A DNA stretch of 64,000 bases, taken from NCBI GenBank assembly GCA_002478115.1, contig DLMH01000102.1, forward strand, positions 36,734 through 100,733, read 5' to 3'. The notes under the pieces were generated by a model. The model was not told the origin of the DNA. It worked only from the letters and a program-made list of their open reading frames with translations, and did no database searches. A program made the position numbers and the translations under genes. Source of the DNA: Candidatus Acidiferrum typicum. Lineage in GTDB: Bacteria; Acidobacteriota; Terriglobia; Acidiferrales; UBA7541. This document shows, in pieces, positions 42,436 to 51,808 of this stretch; within the stretch, counting starts at the first letter, position 1; each line of letters starts with the position of its first letter.

Positions 42436-44055
42436 ATGAAAGCGTTGACTGCAGCGGAAATGCGCGATGTCGACCGTCTTACGACGGAGCGCTTTGATGT
42501 GTCCGGCCTGTCGCTGATGGAAACCGCGGGCAAAAGTGTCGCGGAAGTTTTCCTCGAACAATACACGCATAAGAACACCGAGCCGCCCGGGCGCGTCTGC
42601 GTGCTTTGCGGAAAGGGCAACAACGGCGGCGACGGCTTCGTGGTGGCGCGACATCTGCGCGAGGAAGCGGAGCACGTGGAGGTCTATCTTTTCGCGCAGC
42701 CGGAAGAGTTGCGCGGCGACGCGGCAAAGAATTTCGAGCGCTGGCGGGATCAGGGCGGCAGGGTCACGCAGATTCAGAGCGAGGCGGAGTGGGAACAGGC
42801 CTGGCCGCAGATCGCCGCAGCGGAGGTGATCTTTGACGCGCTACTGGGCACGGGCATTCGCGGGGCGGCGAGTGGCCTGCTTGCCCGGGCGATCGAGGAT
42901 CTGAACCGGCTCTCGCAGAATGCCACTGCGGCGCATCCCGCGTGGATTGTCGCGGTGGACACGCCTTCGGGCTTGCCGTCGGAGGGGGAAGCCGGCGCTG
43001 GCCCCGTTCTTCGCGCGCACCTCACGGTGACGTTTACGGCGCCAAAAATCGCCCAACTGAATTCACCGGACGCGGCGTGCTGTGGCCAGCTTGTGGTGCG
43101 CCCAATTGGCTCGCCCGCGGCACTGGTCGAGGAAATCGGGCAGTCGCGTGTGCGCTGGGCCGGCCCCGACGAGTTTGCCGGTTTGCCGCTGGTGCGCGCC
43201 GCGGAAGCCCACAAAGGGTCTTATGGCCACGTGCTGTTGGTCGCCGGATCGGTCGGCAAAACCGGAGCTGCGGTGCTGGCGGGGCAGGCAGCCCTGCGTG
43301 GTGGCGCAGGCCTTGTGACGCTGGCAACGCCGGAGCCGGCGCTGGCCACCATCGCTGCGGCGCAAGCGGAGTACATGACCGAGCCGTTGCCCTCCACCGC
43401 CTCCGGCACCATCGCTGCCGAAGCTATCCGTTCGGGGCGCTTCGCCGCGGCCTTGCAGGGCAAAACCGTCCTGGCAATTGGACCGGGTGTCAGCACGCAT
43501 CCGGAAACGCAGGAGTTTGTGCGCAGCGCTGTCGCTCACACCGATCTGCCCGTAGTGCTGGACGCCGACGGCCTGAACGCATTCGCGGGCTACGTGGATC
43601 TCTTGCCGAAGCGCAAGAGCGCGCATCTCGTCTTGACGCCGCATCCAGGCGAAATGGCTCGCCTGCTTGGTGTTTCCAGCGCAAAGGTCCAGGAGAGCCG
43701 CGTGCAAACCGCCCTGGAAGCCGCACGGCAGTGGAACGCCCATGTGGTACTCAAGGGCTTTCACACCGTCCTGGCGTCGCCGGCGGGCGAAATCTTGATC
43801 AACACCACGGGGAATGCCGGCCTGGCCAAGGGGGGTTCCGGCGACGTATTGACGGGGCTGCTGGCGGCGGTCGTTGGGCAATTTGGCACCCGCGATTTCT
43901 TGCGCGTTCTCGCCCTGGGCGTGTATCTCCATGGCCTGGCCGCGGAGCTCCTCTCGCAGCAGAGCGATGCCTCCGGCATTCTTGCCGGGGAAGTGGCCCA
44001 CGCCATCCCCTTTGCCCGGCGGAAACTTCTCCAGGAGCTGCAGGAGCGTGCCTGA
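42436..44055 (+). CDS. nnrD: Bifunctional NAD(P)H-hydrate repair enzyme
   Basis: The N-terminal YjeF domain (to about residue 215) has GKGNNGGDGFVVARHL and epimerises damaged NAD(P)HX. The C-terminal ribokinase-like domain is the ADP-dependent dehydratase, with GKTGAAVLAGQAALRGGAGL, AIGPGVSTHPETQEF, LTPHPGEMARLLG and the anion-hole/base region NAGLAKGGSGDVLTG. Together they convert hydrated NADH and NADPH back to active cofactors. The 539-aa fusion is the common bacterial form. The gene overlaps tsaE by 8 bases, a frequent neighbour. Confidence 0.96.
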   Translation: MKALTAAEMRDVDRLTTERFDVSGLSLMETAGKSVAEVFLEQYTHKNTEPPGRVCVLCGKGNNGGDGFVVARHLREEAEHVEVYLFAQPEELRGDAAKNFERWRDQGGRVTQIQSEAEWEQAWPQIAAAEVIFDALLGTGIRGAASGLLARAIEDLNRLSQNATAAHPAWIVAVDTPSGLPSEGEAGAGPVLRAHLTVTFTAPKIAQLNSPDAACCGQLVVRPIGSPAALVEEIGQSRVRWAGPDEFAGLPLVRAAEAHKGSYGHVLLVAGSVGKTGAAVLAGQAALRGGAGLVTLATPEPALATIAAAQAEYMTEPLPSTASGTIAAEAIRSGRFAAALQGKTVLAIGPGVSTHPETQEFVRSAVAHTDLPVVLDADGLNAFAGYVDLLPKRKSAHLVLTPHPGEMARLLGVSSAKVQESRVQTALEAARQWNAHVVLKGFHTVLASPAGEILINTTGNAGLAKGGSGDVLTGLLAAVVGQFGTRDFLRVLALGVYLHGLAAELLSQQSDASGILAGEVAHAIPFARRKLLQELQERA

Positions 44056-44467
44056 AGAGGTCATCACCCACTCGGCGGAGGAAACCATCGCCTGGGGACG
44101 CCAGTTTGCGCTGCGCCTGCGCGCTCCGGTGCTCGTGCTGCTCTCCGGCGAATTGGGCAGCGGCAAGACCACGCTCACCAAAGGCATTGTGGCTGGCCTG
44201 AGCGCTGCGCCTGAAGACGAAGTCACCAGCCCCACGTTCACCCTTCTGCGCGAATACGGCAGCGGGAAGCGGGTCTTCCATGGCGACCTCTACCGCATCG
44301 AAAACTTCCACGATTTTGAGACTCTGGGCCTCGAAGATGTGTTCGCCGAGCCCGCCATACTGATCCTGGAGTGGTCAGAGAAATTCCCGCTGAAGACCCC
44401 CTGGCCGGTCATACGGCTGCTCCTGGAGCATCTCGGCGGCGACTCCCGGCACATCGTCGAGTTCTGA
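44048..44467 (+). CDS. tsaE: tRNA threonylcarbamoyladenosine synthesis ATPase TsaE
   Basis: TsaE is the P-loop ATPase that, with TsaB and TsaD, installs t6A37 on ANN-decoding tRNAs. The Walker A loop LSGELGSGKTTLTKGI and the blocks VTSPTFTLLREY and HGDLYRIE are diagnostic. GTG 44048 gives the normal 139-residue length and has caggag 4 bases upstream; it overlaps the end of nnrD. The frame is open further upstream inside nnrD but that is a shadow. A strong terminator follows at 44507. Confidence 0.95.
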   Translation: MPEEVITHSAEETIAWGRQFALRLRAPVLVLLSGELGSGKTTLTKGIVAGLSAAPEDEVTSPTFTLLREYGSGKRVFHGDLYRIENFHDFETLGLEDVFAEPAILILEWSEKFPLKTPWPVIRLLLEHLGGDSRHIVEF

Positions 44468-44506
44468 GCCTGGCTGGCACCGCCGCTTCGGCGGCCACTT
44501 TGGAGT

Positions 44507-44528
44507 GCGGCGGCTCGCCGCCGCTTTT
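44507..44528 (+). terminator. Intrinsic terminator after tsaE
   Basis: Seven-base GC arms (gcggcgg, 44507-44513, and ccgccgc, 44518-44524) with a ctcg loop are followed by four Ts. A second hairpin (cgccgcttcggcgg) precedes it at about 44481-44494. It ends the nnrDE-tsaE transcript. Confidence 0.8.
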
Positions 44529-44714
44529 ACGGCCTCATACCCCGCCACCAAACCACAATTCCCGCACCCGCAGCCCCTTCAGTCATGCCCCCCAATTGCG
44601 TTCCTCGCCAGCGCCCAGCCACCCGTTGCTTTCTCGCCACGCCTGTCCCTTGGTTTCCTTGCCCGGTGCTTTGGCCACTGTTACGTTGGAGGGTAGCGTA
44701 TCCAGGCGGGCCAG

Positions 44715-47195
44715 ATGGCAACGGAACTCTTGAATAATGTGACGGATAGCCAGCGCGGCGAGCTTAAGAGCTACCGCGTGACCCTCCCGATGGGGACGCT
44801 CTCGATCGGCGTGGACAACATCCACCACGACGTCTTCCTCAGCCCCAAATTCGTTCAGGTGACACGGGACTACCTCTTCGACCTCATCCGCCAGAACACC
44901 AGCAGCACCTACCTTTCCGGCATCGAGTTCCGACACACCAGGCCGGTGGACTCGACGACCTTCCGCAAGCTTCTCACGGAGCTGCTGCAAAGCTCGCTGA
45001 CCAGCGCCAAGCACCAGAAAAACATCGAAATTGACCTGCTCTTCCGCCTGGCCATCCTGAAGTTCATCACCAGCGAGCTGCAGAACCAGTTCGCCAACGT
45101 GATCCTGGATTGCAAGGAATACATCCGCAAGCGCGGCGAGTTTTTTGAACGCAGCCAGGCGGCGCACGTCATCAAGGCGCGGCTGACGGAGATGCAGTCG
45201 GCGCGGCGCGATGTGCTGCGGCTGATCGGGCAACTGGTGGCGCAGATCCTCATTGATATCGAGGAAAACGTCATCGGCAAGACGCGGCGGGCCCTGTTTG
45301 GCGAGGAGTTCGCGCCCTACTACGAAATCCTGAAGAACCGCCTGGTCTTCCTGGATGGCGGCAAGGACGACTTCTTCTTCATGGAGCATTACGTCTTGCT
45401 AGGCAACTACGCGCGTGATCCGGACCGCCAGGAGGCCATGGACGCGCTCTTCCACGAATTCCTGAAGGAGGCCGGGGCGAACATTCCGCACGAGCAACCC
45501 ACCGCGCCTGCCGCGGACAGCTACAAAACCCTGTTTGCGGAAGCGGAGCATCGGCGTGCCGAAGTTGTTGCTTTGGAAGAGCAGCGCGATGGGCTGCGGA
45601 AGAGGCTCGAACGCGGCGACGGCCTGCTGAACAAATTCCTCAGCTCGACGGATCCCTCAGAGATGCGCGCATCCGTCAGCGAAATCGAGACGCGGCTTAG
45701 GGTGCATCATGCGCGGCTGGAAGAATTGGCGCCGCAACTGGATCGCGCCAAGCAGCAAGTGGATTTCGTTAACAAGGATTATCAGGCGAAGATCGACGAT
45801 TATCTGAACGAACCGGAAAACGCCCGCCGCCTCTTCGATGCTTCTTTCGCGGAAGAAGGAGACCGCACGGCGCGCGCCCATCTGCTGGCGCAGCTGGTCA
45901 GCCGCCTGGAGGAGCGCGAGCTGATCGTGCACATCCTGGCCAGCTATGAGATTCGGCCCATCGCCAACGACTACTGCCCGCCCGTGCACTTGCAGCAACT
46001 ACGGAAAGCGCTGGTGTCGCGCGAAGAAGCGAAGCGCGTGGAGGAGATGCTCAAGCAGGTTCCGGCCAAACGCCTGACCATGAAGCCCCTGGAGGAACTC
46101 ACGCGCCGCATGCGCCGGTATTCCCGGGACGAGCTGCAGTCCGTCGTGCTGCGTTTCGCCATCGACTTTTTCCGCATGCGCCACGATTTGCGCGATGCCG
46201 AGCACCTTTCCGCCTGCATGGAGCGCGTCAACCTGGTGACCGCGGAAAAGATCCGCGAACTCTCGCGCATGAACAACCGCTTGTACGAGTGCCTGCTGCA
46301 GGAAGAGGCCAAGCCAGAGCAGGATCAGGTGGTGTCTCACGTCATCATCAAGGCGGATGTGCGCGGCTCGACCAAGATGACACAGGACCTGCTGGCGCGC
46401 GGCCTCAGCCCCGCTTCCCACTTCAGCCTGAATCTTCACGAGCCCGTGAAGCGGCTCTTGGACCGCTTCAATGCCAAGAAAGTGTTTATCGAGGGCGACG
46501 CCATCGTGCTGGCCATTTTTGAAACCGAAGGCACCGTCGCCTACGCGCGCGCCGTGGCCAAGGCCTGCGTGCTTTCGCGGCAAATCCTGGCGGTTTGCAA
46601 TTCTTACAACGATACGGCTGCTTCCTCGCAGCTTCCGGCGCTGGAGATCGGCATCGGCGTGGCGTTTCAGGGCTCCGCGCCAACGTATTGGACCGACGGG
46701 GAATCGCGCATCATGATCTCCAAGGCGCTGAATCTTTCCGATCGCCTGTCCGGTTGCGCCAAGCTCGCCAAACGCATGCTCTCCAAGCAAAGAAGCCAAT
46801 TCGCGGTCTATCACTTCCTCACCGCCATGGAAGGCGCCTCCGCCGAAGAGCTGGACGAATTCCTGGTGCGCTACAACATGAATGGCATCGAATTGAACGA
46901 GGAAGGTTTCCAGAAGCTCGCCGAGGAGATTTCGCTGGAAACGCTCACCACCAAACTCGATCTGCCTTGGGGCAAGGGAGAGGTTTGCCTCTACTATGGC
47001 GAAGTGCCCATGGGGGAGTCGGTCGAGTTGCTGGTGCTGCGCAAAGGCCGCGCGCGCGAACTGCTGCCCGACGGGAAGATCGGCAAGCCTTCGGACCACA
47101 ATTACTACGAGGTGTGCACCAGCCAGGCGCTCTACGACCTCGTCGCGGCCCTCAAACGCACGCAAAACGTCGAACTGGAAACCACCCGCGCCTGA
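44715..47195 (+). CDS. Large protein with C-terminal class III nucleotide-cyclase-like domain
   Basis: The first 530 of 826 residues are soluble and mainly helical with coiled coils (about 270-370); no known sensor domain is recognised. Residues 540-700 resemble a class III adenylate/guanylate cyclase core. Two acidic metal ligands lie in KADVRGST (D548) and EGDA (D595), 47 residues apart. The transition-state Asn and Arg lie in LNLSDRL (N673, R677) with the typical four-residue spacing. The substrate-selecting Lys position before the second Asp is Phe (F591). A further 130 residues follow. No membrane segment is visible. It may be a cytosolic cyclase with unusual substrate or a pseudo-cyclase. 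It is probably monocistronic. Confidence 0.65.
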   Translation: MATELLNNVTDSQRGELKSYRVTLPMGTLSIGVDNIHHDVFLSPKFVQVTRDYLFDLIRQNTSSTYLSGIEFRHTRPVDSTTFRKLLTELLQSSLTSAKHQKNIEIDLLFRLAILKFITSELQNQFANVILDCKEYIRKRGEFFERSQAAHVIKARLTEMQSARRDVLRLIGQLVAQILIDIEENVIGKTRRALFGEEFAPYYEILKNRLVFLDGGKDDFFFMEHYVLLGNYARDPDRQEAMDALFHEFLKEAGANIPHEQPTAPAADSYKTLFAEAEHRRAEVVALEEQRDGLRKRLERGDGLLNKFLSSTDPSEMRASVSEIETRLRVHHARLEELAPQLDRAKQQVDFVNKDYQAKIDDYLNEPENARRLFDASFAEEGDRTARAHLLAQLVSRLEERELIVHILASYEIRPIANDYCPPVHLQQLRKALVSREEAKRVEEMLKQVPAKRLTMKPLEELTRRMRRYSRDELQSVVLRFAIDFFRMRHDLRDAEHLSACMERVNLVTAEKIRELSRMNNRLYECLLQEEAKPEQDQVVSHVIIKADVRGSTKMTQDLLARGLSPASHFSLNLHEPVKRLLDRFNAKKVFIEGDAIVLAIFETEGTVAYARAVAKACVLSRQILAVCNSYNDTAASSQLPALEIGIGVAFQGSAPTYWTDGESRIMISKALNLSDRLSGCAKLAKRMLSKQRSQFAVYHFLTAMEGASAEELDEFLVRYNMNGIELNEEGFQKLAEEISLETLTTKLDLPWGKGEVCLYYGEVPMGESVELLVLRKGRARELLPDGKIGKPSDHNYYEVCTSQALYDLVAALKRTQNVELETTRA

Positions 47196-47477
47196 GCTCT
47201 CTCGGCTCGCCGGGCATCCGCCGTACCATTACCCACTTCTCCGATTAGCGTTTATCAGGACTGAATCAAGATCGCGTCTGTTTAATTCGTCGAGGCGATT
47301 AGCGAAGCCTTCATCTTAAGCAAACTTTTCAGTTCAGCATCCCGCATTTGCCAATACGTTGCGAGGCCTTCGGTGGGGCCAGCCGATTCGAAATGACAGG
47401 AGTTGAGTTGCCGTTCCAGCTACGGCGCAACCTTCCTCCTGCCATTCCGAACTCGGTTGTCAGACCGGTTCCCAACT
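47196..47477. other. Intergenic region between convergent genes
   Basis: No gene and no strong terminator hairpin are evident between the cyclase-like gene and the Ig-repeat lipoprotein gene. Confidence 0.4.
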
Positions 47478-50400
47478 TTACTGCAGGCTTAAGCCCATGA
47501 AGTAGGGGTTACTGGATGTCACGTCCAAAATCATGACTTTCCTGTCGCGGAATGCATAGACAACGACGTTCACGCTGGAGCCGTCAGTGAAGCTGGCAGT
47601 ACCGGTGCCACGGCCCGTTGTTGAGCTGATGGAACTATAAGTTCCGCTGGCGGTCACCCCGGGGAAGGCACCAGCACTGCTGATGACGTCCAGCGTACCT
47701 GGGAAATTCCCAGAGGTGGCGCCGCTCGGAGTAATCACGCCGCTGACGTGGACGGTGTTTTTCGAAACACTAGTGGAGCCCTGCAGGCGGCTCATGATGT
47801 AGGGCTCACCAGGGCTCTCGATACTGAGAGCGTTTTGCTTTTTCATGCTGCCCTCTTGCACTTGAGTGCTCTCATCCAATGTGTAGAATATGTCGTTGGT
47901 GTCGATGATGAAATGGATGGTCTTTTGACCAGTTCCTGTGATGGTACCGACGCCGTTGGCATCGACGGTGTACGCCGTGTACGGCCATGTGCCTTGCGTG
48001 GTGATGACGCCACCAGAGTTTTCGTCAACGACACCTGAGAACGATCCGGCGGCTGACGAGGTTACCCGGATGATGCTAGCAACGTCGGCTCCACTCGTGA
48101 CCGTCCCGTTGGTTGTCGCTCCCGTTCCCAGCAGGAATGGGGACTGGCTGTTGACCAAGGCGGATGTGACTGGGATTGAAGTCTCTGCAGGTGTGCCGAG
48201 AGCAGACAGGATCGGTTGATTCGTACCGATGGCATCTGTCCCCAGGAAGAAGACACCCTCCAGGGTTCCGCCACTAACGACTTCAATGTACTGGAAATTC
48301 AGCGTGTTGCTGGTAAACGGTGTTCCGCCACTTATAGTGATTTGGGCAGTGCCGATACCGGTGCTCGTATCGACTGCAGTGCACGAGCCAGTAACGGTCA
48401 GGGCAGTGTTCACTGTGCCGACCGAGTTACTGACAACGGTTTCTCCGGCCTGAGAGTTGAATGACCCACTGGAGCCATCGCAACCGGTAGCTCCCACGGC
48501 AAAATTGCCGAGCAGAGCGACACGCTGGCCGGAGCTGTTGGTTCCGTCAAATAAGAGGGAAAAAACTGTGCCTGCAGGAACCAGGGGCAAAGGCGTAGTT
48601 TCTGGACCGACCAGGACACCCTCAGCAAGAATGCCGGTGCTGTCGAATTCCTCGATAGGCTCGGGACCCGAATTGGTAGCTGACTCGAGAGTAAAACGGA
48701 AGGTCGCAGCCGCAGCGTTGGAATTGATAAGCGTGAGCACTCCGCGCCCATCGCCGCTGGAATCCATTACATAGCTTCCCCCGGTGATGGTGCTGTTGGT
48801 GTACCCATGGGTCGCCCCATTGGCCGGTTCGATGCCGCTCACAATGTTACCCGAATTGTCAGCAACGAAGGAGCCGCCAAAAGCGATGGCACCACCGCTG
48901 GCGTCGAAGCCGCGGATCCCGAACACGTACGTGCCACACAACGTCAAATTGACGGGCGTGGTGCAAGCGAATACGGATGAACCGGTCACCGTCACCAGGA
49001 AGGTGGCGGTGGCGGTTTGTGCCGTTGGCTTCGTGGAGTCGGTGACCTTCAGCGTGAACTGGAAGGTGCCGGTGGCTGTAGGCGTTCCGGAAATGGTGGC
49101 AAATGGCGTGCCGGAAGTCAGCGTGAGGCCGGCAGGCAGATTGGAACCCGTTGCCAGAGTCCAGGCGTAGGGAGTGACACCGCCGTTCGCGGTGACATTC
49201 ACGCTATAGGCAGTGCCCTGGGTTGCTGCTGTGAGCGGGCTGGTGGTGGTGATGCCTACCGCTACCGGCGCCGGGTTTACCGTGAGCGTAAAGGTCTGCG
49301 TCCCGTTGCTACCCACGCCGTTATTGGCAGTGAGCGTGATTGGGTATGTCCCCGCGGTCCCCGCTGCCGGGGTGCCGGCCACCGTAGCGATGCCATTTCC
49401 GTTGTCCGTGAAGGTGACACCGCTGGGAAGCGCGCCCGTTTCGATCAGAGCTGGTTCTGGGTAGCCCGTGGTCGTAACCGTGAACGTCCCCGCCGTGCCC
49501 ACTGTATACGCGGTGTTGTTGGCGCTGGTGATTACCGGGGCCTGGTCCACCGTCAGCGTGAAGGTTTGCGTGGCATTCGTGCCCACGCCGTTTTGTGCTT
49601 TGATGGAGAGGGAATATGTTCCGCCCGTATCCGCCGCTGGGGTTCCAGCCAGCGTGGCCGTGCCGTTTCCGTTGTCTGTGAAGGTGACGCCGGTGGGCAG
49701 CGCGCCCGTTCCGGTGATGGACGGCGTTGGTGTGCCGGTGGTGGTCACGGTGAAGGTACCTGCGGAGCCAACGGTAAACGTGGTGTTACTGGCGCTGGTA
49801 ATCACCGGAGCCGTGTCCACGGTTAATGTGAAGGTTTGCGTTGCGTTGCTGCCCACACCATTGCTGGCTGTGATCGTAATTGAGTAGGTCCCCGCCGTCC
49901 CCGCTGCCGGCGTCCCCGCCAGCGTGGCCGTGCCGTTTCCGTTATCCGTGAAGGTGACGCCACTGGGAAGCGTGCCGGTCTTGGAGAGGGACGGAGTTGG
50001 GAAGCCCGTCGTGGTTACCGAGAACGTTCCTGCCCCGCCCACCGAAAACGTGGTGCTGCTACCGCTGGTGATCGCCGGGGCCTGGTCCACCGTCAGCGTA
50101 AAGGATTGCGTGGCATCGGTGCCTATGCCGTTGTGCGCTTTGATGGAGAGCGTGTATGTCCCGCCCATTGCCGCGGCTGGGGTGCCGGCGAGGGTCGCAG
50201 TGCCGTTTCCGTTGTCCACGAAGGTCACGCCCGTGGGCAGCGCGCCAGTCTCAGATAGGGAGGGAGTTGGGAAGCCTGTCGTTGTTACCGTGAAGGATCC
50301 CGCCGTGCCCACTGTAAACGTGGTGCTGGCGCCGCTGGTGATCGCCGCGGACTGACCGACCGTCAGAGTGAAAGTTTGCGTCGCGTTGCTGCCCACGCCG

Positions 50401-51755
50401 TTGCTGGCTTTCAATGTAAGTGTGTATGTCCCCGCAGTTCCCGCCGCCGGAGTACCGCCCAGCGTGGCGGTGCCGTTTCCGTTGTCTGTGAAGGTCACAC
50501 CGCTAGGCAGCCCGCCCGCCTCCGTCAGAGAAGGAGTCGGGAAACCCGTCGCTGTCACCGCGAACGTTCCTGCCGCACCCACCGTAAACGTGGCGCTAGT
50601 CCCGCTGGTGATCGCTGGTGCTTGGTCCACCGTCAGCGTAAAGGTTTGTGTGGCATCCGTGCCTATCCCGTTGTGCGCCTTGATGGATAGAGAATACGTC
50701 TTACCGGTCCCCGCCGCTGGGGTACCACTGAGGGTCGCGGTCCCGTTCTTGTTGTCAACAAAAGTGACTCCAGTCGGCAGCGCGCCTGTCTCCGTCAGAG
50801 ACGGAGCTGGGAAGCCTGACGTGGTCACCGTGAACGATCCTGCGCCGCCCACGGTAAACGTGGCGCTGCTGGTGCTGGTGATCGCCGCAGGCTGACCTAT
50901 CGTCAACGTGAAGCTTTGCGTTGCATTGGTGCCCACGCCATTGTTGGCAGTGAATGTAATTGGGTATGTCCCCGTAGTTGCCGCGGTCCCACTCAGTGTC
51001 CCCGTGCCATTCCCATTGTCCACGAACGTGACTCCGCTCGGCAGCGTGCCCGTCTCCGCCAGAGCTGGAGTTGGAGAGCCTGTCGAGGTCACCGTGAACG
51101 TTCCCGCCACGCCTGCCGTAAACGCGGCGTTGTTGGCGCTGGTAATTGCCGGCGCCTGGTTGACGGTGATGGTAAAGGTCTTTGTATTGCTTTGCGGACT
51201 GACGGTACTCGCGTCCGTAACCTTAACCGTGAAGGTTACGGGACCATTCGGCCCGGTGGCCGTGCCAGTGATCGTGCCCGAACTGCTCAAGCTCAAGCCG
51301 GATGGCAAACTGCCAACTGAGACAGTATAGGTGAGCGTTCCGGCCCCTCCAGTCTCCGCGATGGTCACGTTGTAGGCCGTGCCCTGGGTGGCAGCCGGGA
51401 GGGTCGCAGGGCTGGTAATACTCGGAGCAGCGGTCACAACGATGTTAATAGTCGCCGTCTTTGTAGGATCGGCCACTGAGGTGATGGTCACCGTGGCATT
51501 GCCGCTGACGGTCGCGGTGTACGTCGCGCCCGTCGTGGTCACATTGGTCAAGGTGCCGGCACCGGTAAGCTTAAACGTCACGCCCTTGTCCAGCTTGTCC
51601 TGGCTAACAGTGACCGAAATGTTGAAGCTTTGCCCGATGTCCAGCGCTTGTGCGCCGGTCGGCGAGCTGATGTTCACCACAATGGATTTCGTGCTGTTAC
51701 AGCCAGTGAATACGAGCAACAAAGCAAACACGGAAAACAGTATTACTTTTCTCAT
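47478..51755 (-). CDS. Giant lipoprotein with putative Ig-like repeats, 1425 aa
   Basis: A lipoprotein signal with lipobox LVFTGC (Cys about residue 19) shows export and lipid anchoring. After a cadherin/Ig-like segment and one He_PIG-type domain come seven near-identical tandem units of about 90 residues (about 200-827), each with TFTVGxAGTFTVTTTGxPTP, GVTFxDNGNGTATL and TQTFTLTV. Another He_PIG unit and about 480 residues of a beta-rich acidobacterial C-terminal region (LCGTYVFGIRGFDASGG) follow. Such proteins are surface stalks or adhesins; no enzyme domain is seen. Translation may be coupled to an 18-codon leader ORF by an ATGA overlap. Confidence 0.88.
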   Translation of the reverse strand: MRKVILFSVFALLLVFTGCNSTKSIVVNISSPTGAQALDIGQSFNISVTVSQDKLDKGVTFKLTGAGTLTNVTTTGATYTATVSGNATVTITSVADPTKTATINIVVTAAPSITSPATLPAATQGTAYNVTIAETGGAGTLTYTVSVGSLPSGLSLSSSGTITGTATGPNGPVTFTVKVTDASTVSPQSNTKTFTITVNQAPAITSANNAAFTAGVAGTFTVTSTGSPTPALAETGTLPSGVTFVDNGNGTGTLSGTAATTGTYPITFTANNGVGTNATQSFTLTIGQPAAITSTSSATFTVGGAGSFTVTTSGFPAPSLTETGALPTGVTFVDNKNGTATLSGTPAAGTGKTYSLSIKAHNGIGTDATQTFTLTVDQAPAITSGTSATFTVGAAGTFAVTATGFPTPSLTEAGGLPSGVTFTDNGNGTATLGGTPAAGTAGTYTLTLKASNGVGSNATQTFTLTVGQSAAITSGASTTFTVGTAGSFTVTTTGFPTPSLSETGALPTGVTFVDNGNGTATLAGTPAAAMGGTYTLSIKAHNGIGTDATQSFTLTVDQAPAITSGSSTTFSVGGAGTFSVTTTGFPTPSLSKTGTLPSGVTFTDNGNGTATLAGTPAAGTAGTYSITITASNGVGSNATQTFTLTVDTAPVITSASNTTFTVGSAGTFTVTTTGTPTPSITGTGALPTGVTFTDNGNGTATLAGTPAADTGGTYSLSIKAQNGVGTNATQTFTLTVDQAPVITSANNTAYTVGTAGTFTVTTTGYPEPALIETGALPSGVTFTDNGNGIATVAGTPAAGTAGTYPITLTANNGVGSNGTQTFTLTVNPAPVAVGITTTSPLTAATQGTAYSVNVTANGGVTPYAWTLATGSNLPAGLTLTSGTPFATISGTPTATGTFQFTLKVTDSTKPTAQTATATFLVTVTGSSVFACTTPVNLTLCGTYVFGIRGFDASGGAIAFGGSFVADNSGNIVSGIEPANGATHGYTNSTITGGSYVMDSSGDGRGVLTLINSNAAAATFRFTLESATNSGPEPIEEFDSTGILAEGVLVGPETTPLPLVPAGTVFSLLFDGTNSSGQRVALLGNFAVGATGCDGSSGSFNSQAGETVVSNSVGTVNTALTVTGSCTAVDTSTGIGTAQITISGGTPFTSNTLNFQYIEVVSGGTLEGVFFLGTDAIGTNQPILSALGTPAETSIPVTSALVNSQSPFLLGTGATTNGTVTSGADVASIIRVTSSAAGSFSGVVDENSGGVITTQGTWPYTAYTVDANGVGTITGTGQKTIHFIIDTNDIFYTLDESTQVQEGSMKKQNALSIESPGEPYIMSRLQGSTSVSKNTVHVSGVITPSGATSGNFPGTLDVISSAGAFPGVTASGTYSSISSTTGRGTGTASFTDGSSVNVVVYAFRDRKVMILDVTSSNPYFMGLSLQ
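49275..51158 (-). repeat. Seven tandem coding repeats of about 269 bp
   Basis: The block encodes seven Ig-like units. Units alternate: units 2 and 4 share KAHNGIGTDATQ, while units 3 and 5 share ASNGVGSNATQ. This indicates that a two-unit block of about 540 bp was duplicated. High DNA similarity makes the array prone to unequal recombination and to misassembly. Confidence 0.9.
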
Positions 51756-51808
51756 GGTTTTCCTCTGGGTGACGCGTTGGCCAACATCAGAATACCGATG
51801 CGTCTCAT
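51752..51808 (-). CDS. Possible 18-aa leader peptide of the Ig-repeat gene
   Basis: The minus strand has gagagg, five bases, then ATG (plus 51806-51808) and an 18-codon frame, MRRIGILMLANASPRGKP, whose TGA overlaps the ATG of the lipoprotein gene (ATGA). The better ribosome-binding site and the overlap suggest that ribosomes reach the large gene by reinitiation. The same frame is open further upstream, but without a good start. Confidence 0.4.
   Translation of the reverse strand: MRRIGILMLANASPRGKP

Noticed and set aside
49275..51158. Regular repeats that might suggest a CRISPR array
   Set aside because: The units are about 269 bp, in frame and encode Ig-like domains; there are no short palindromic repeats with unique spacers.
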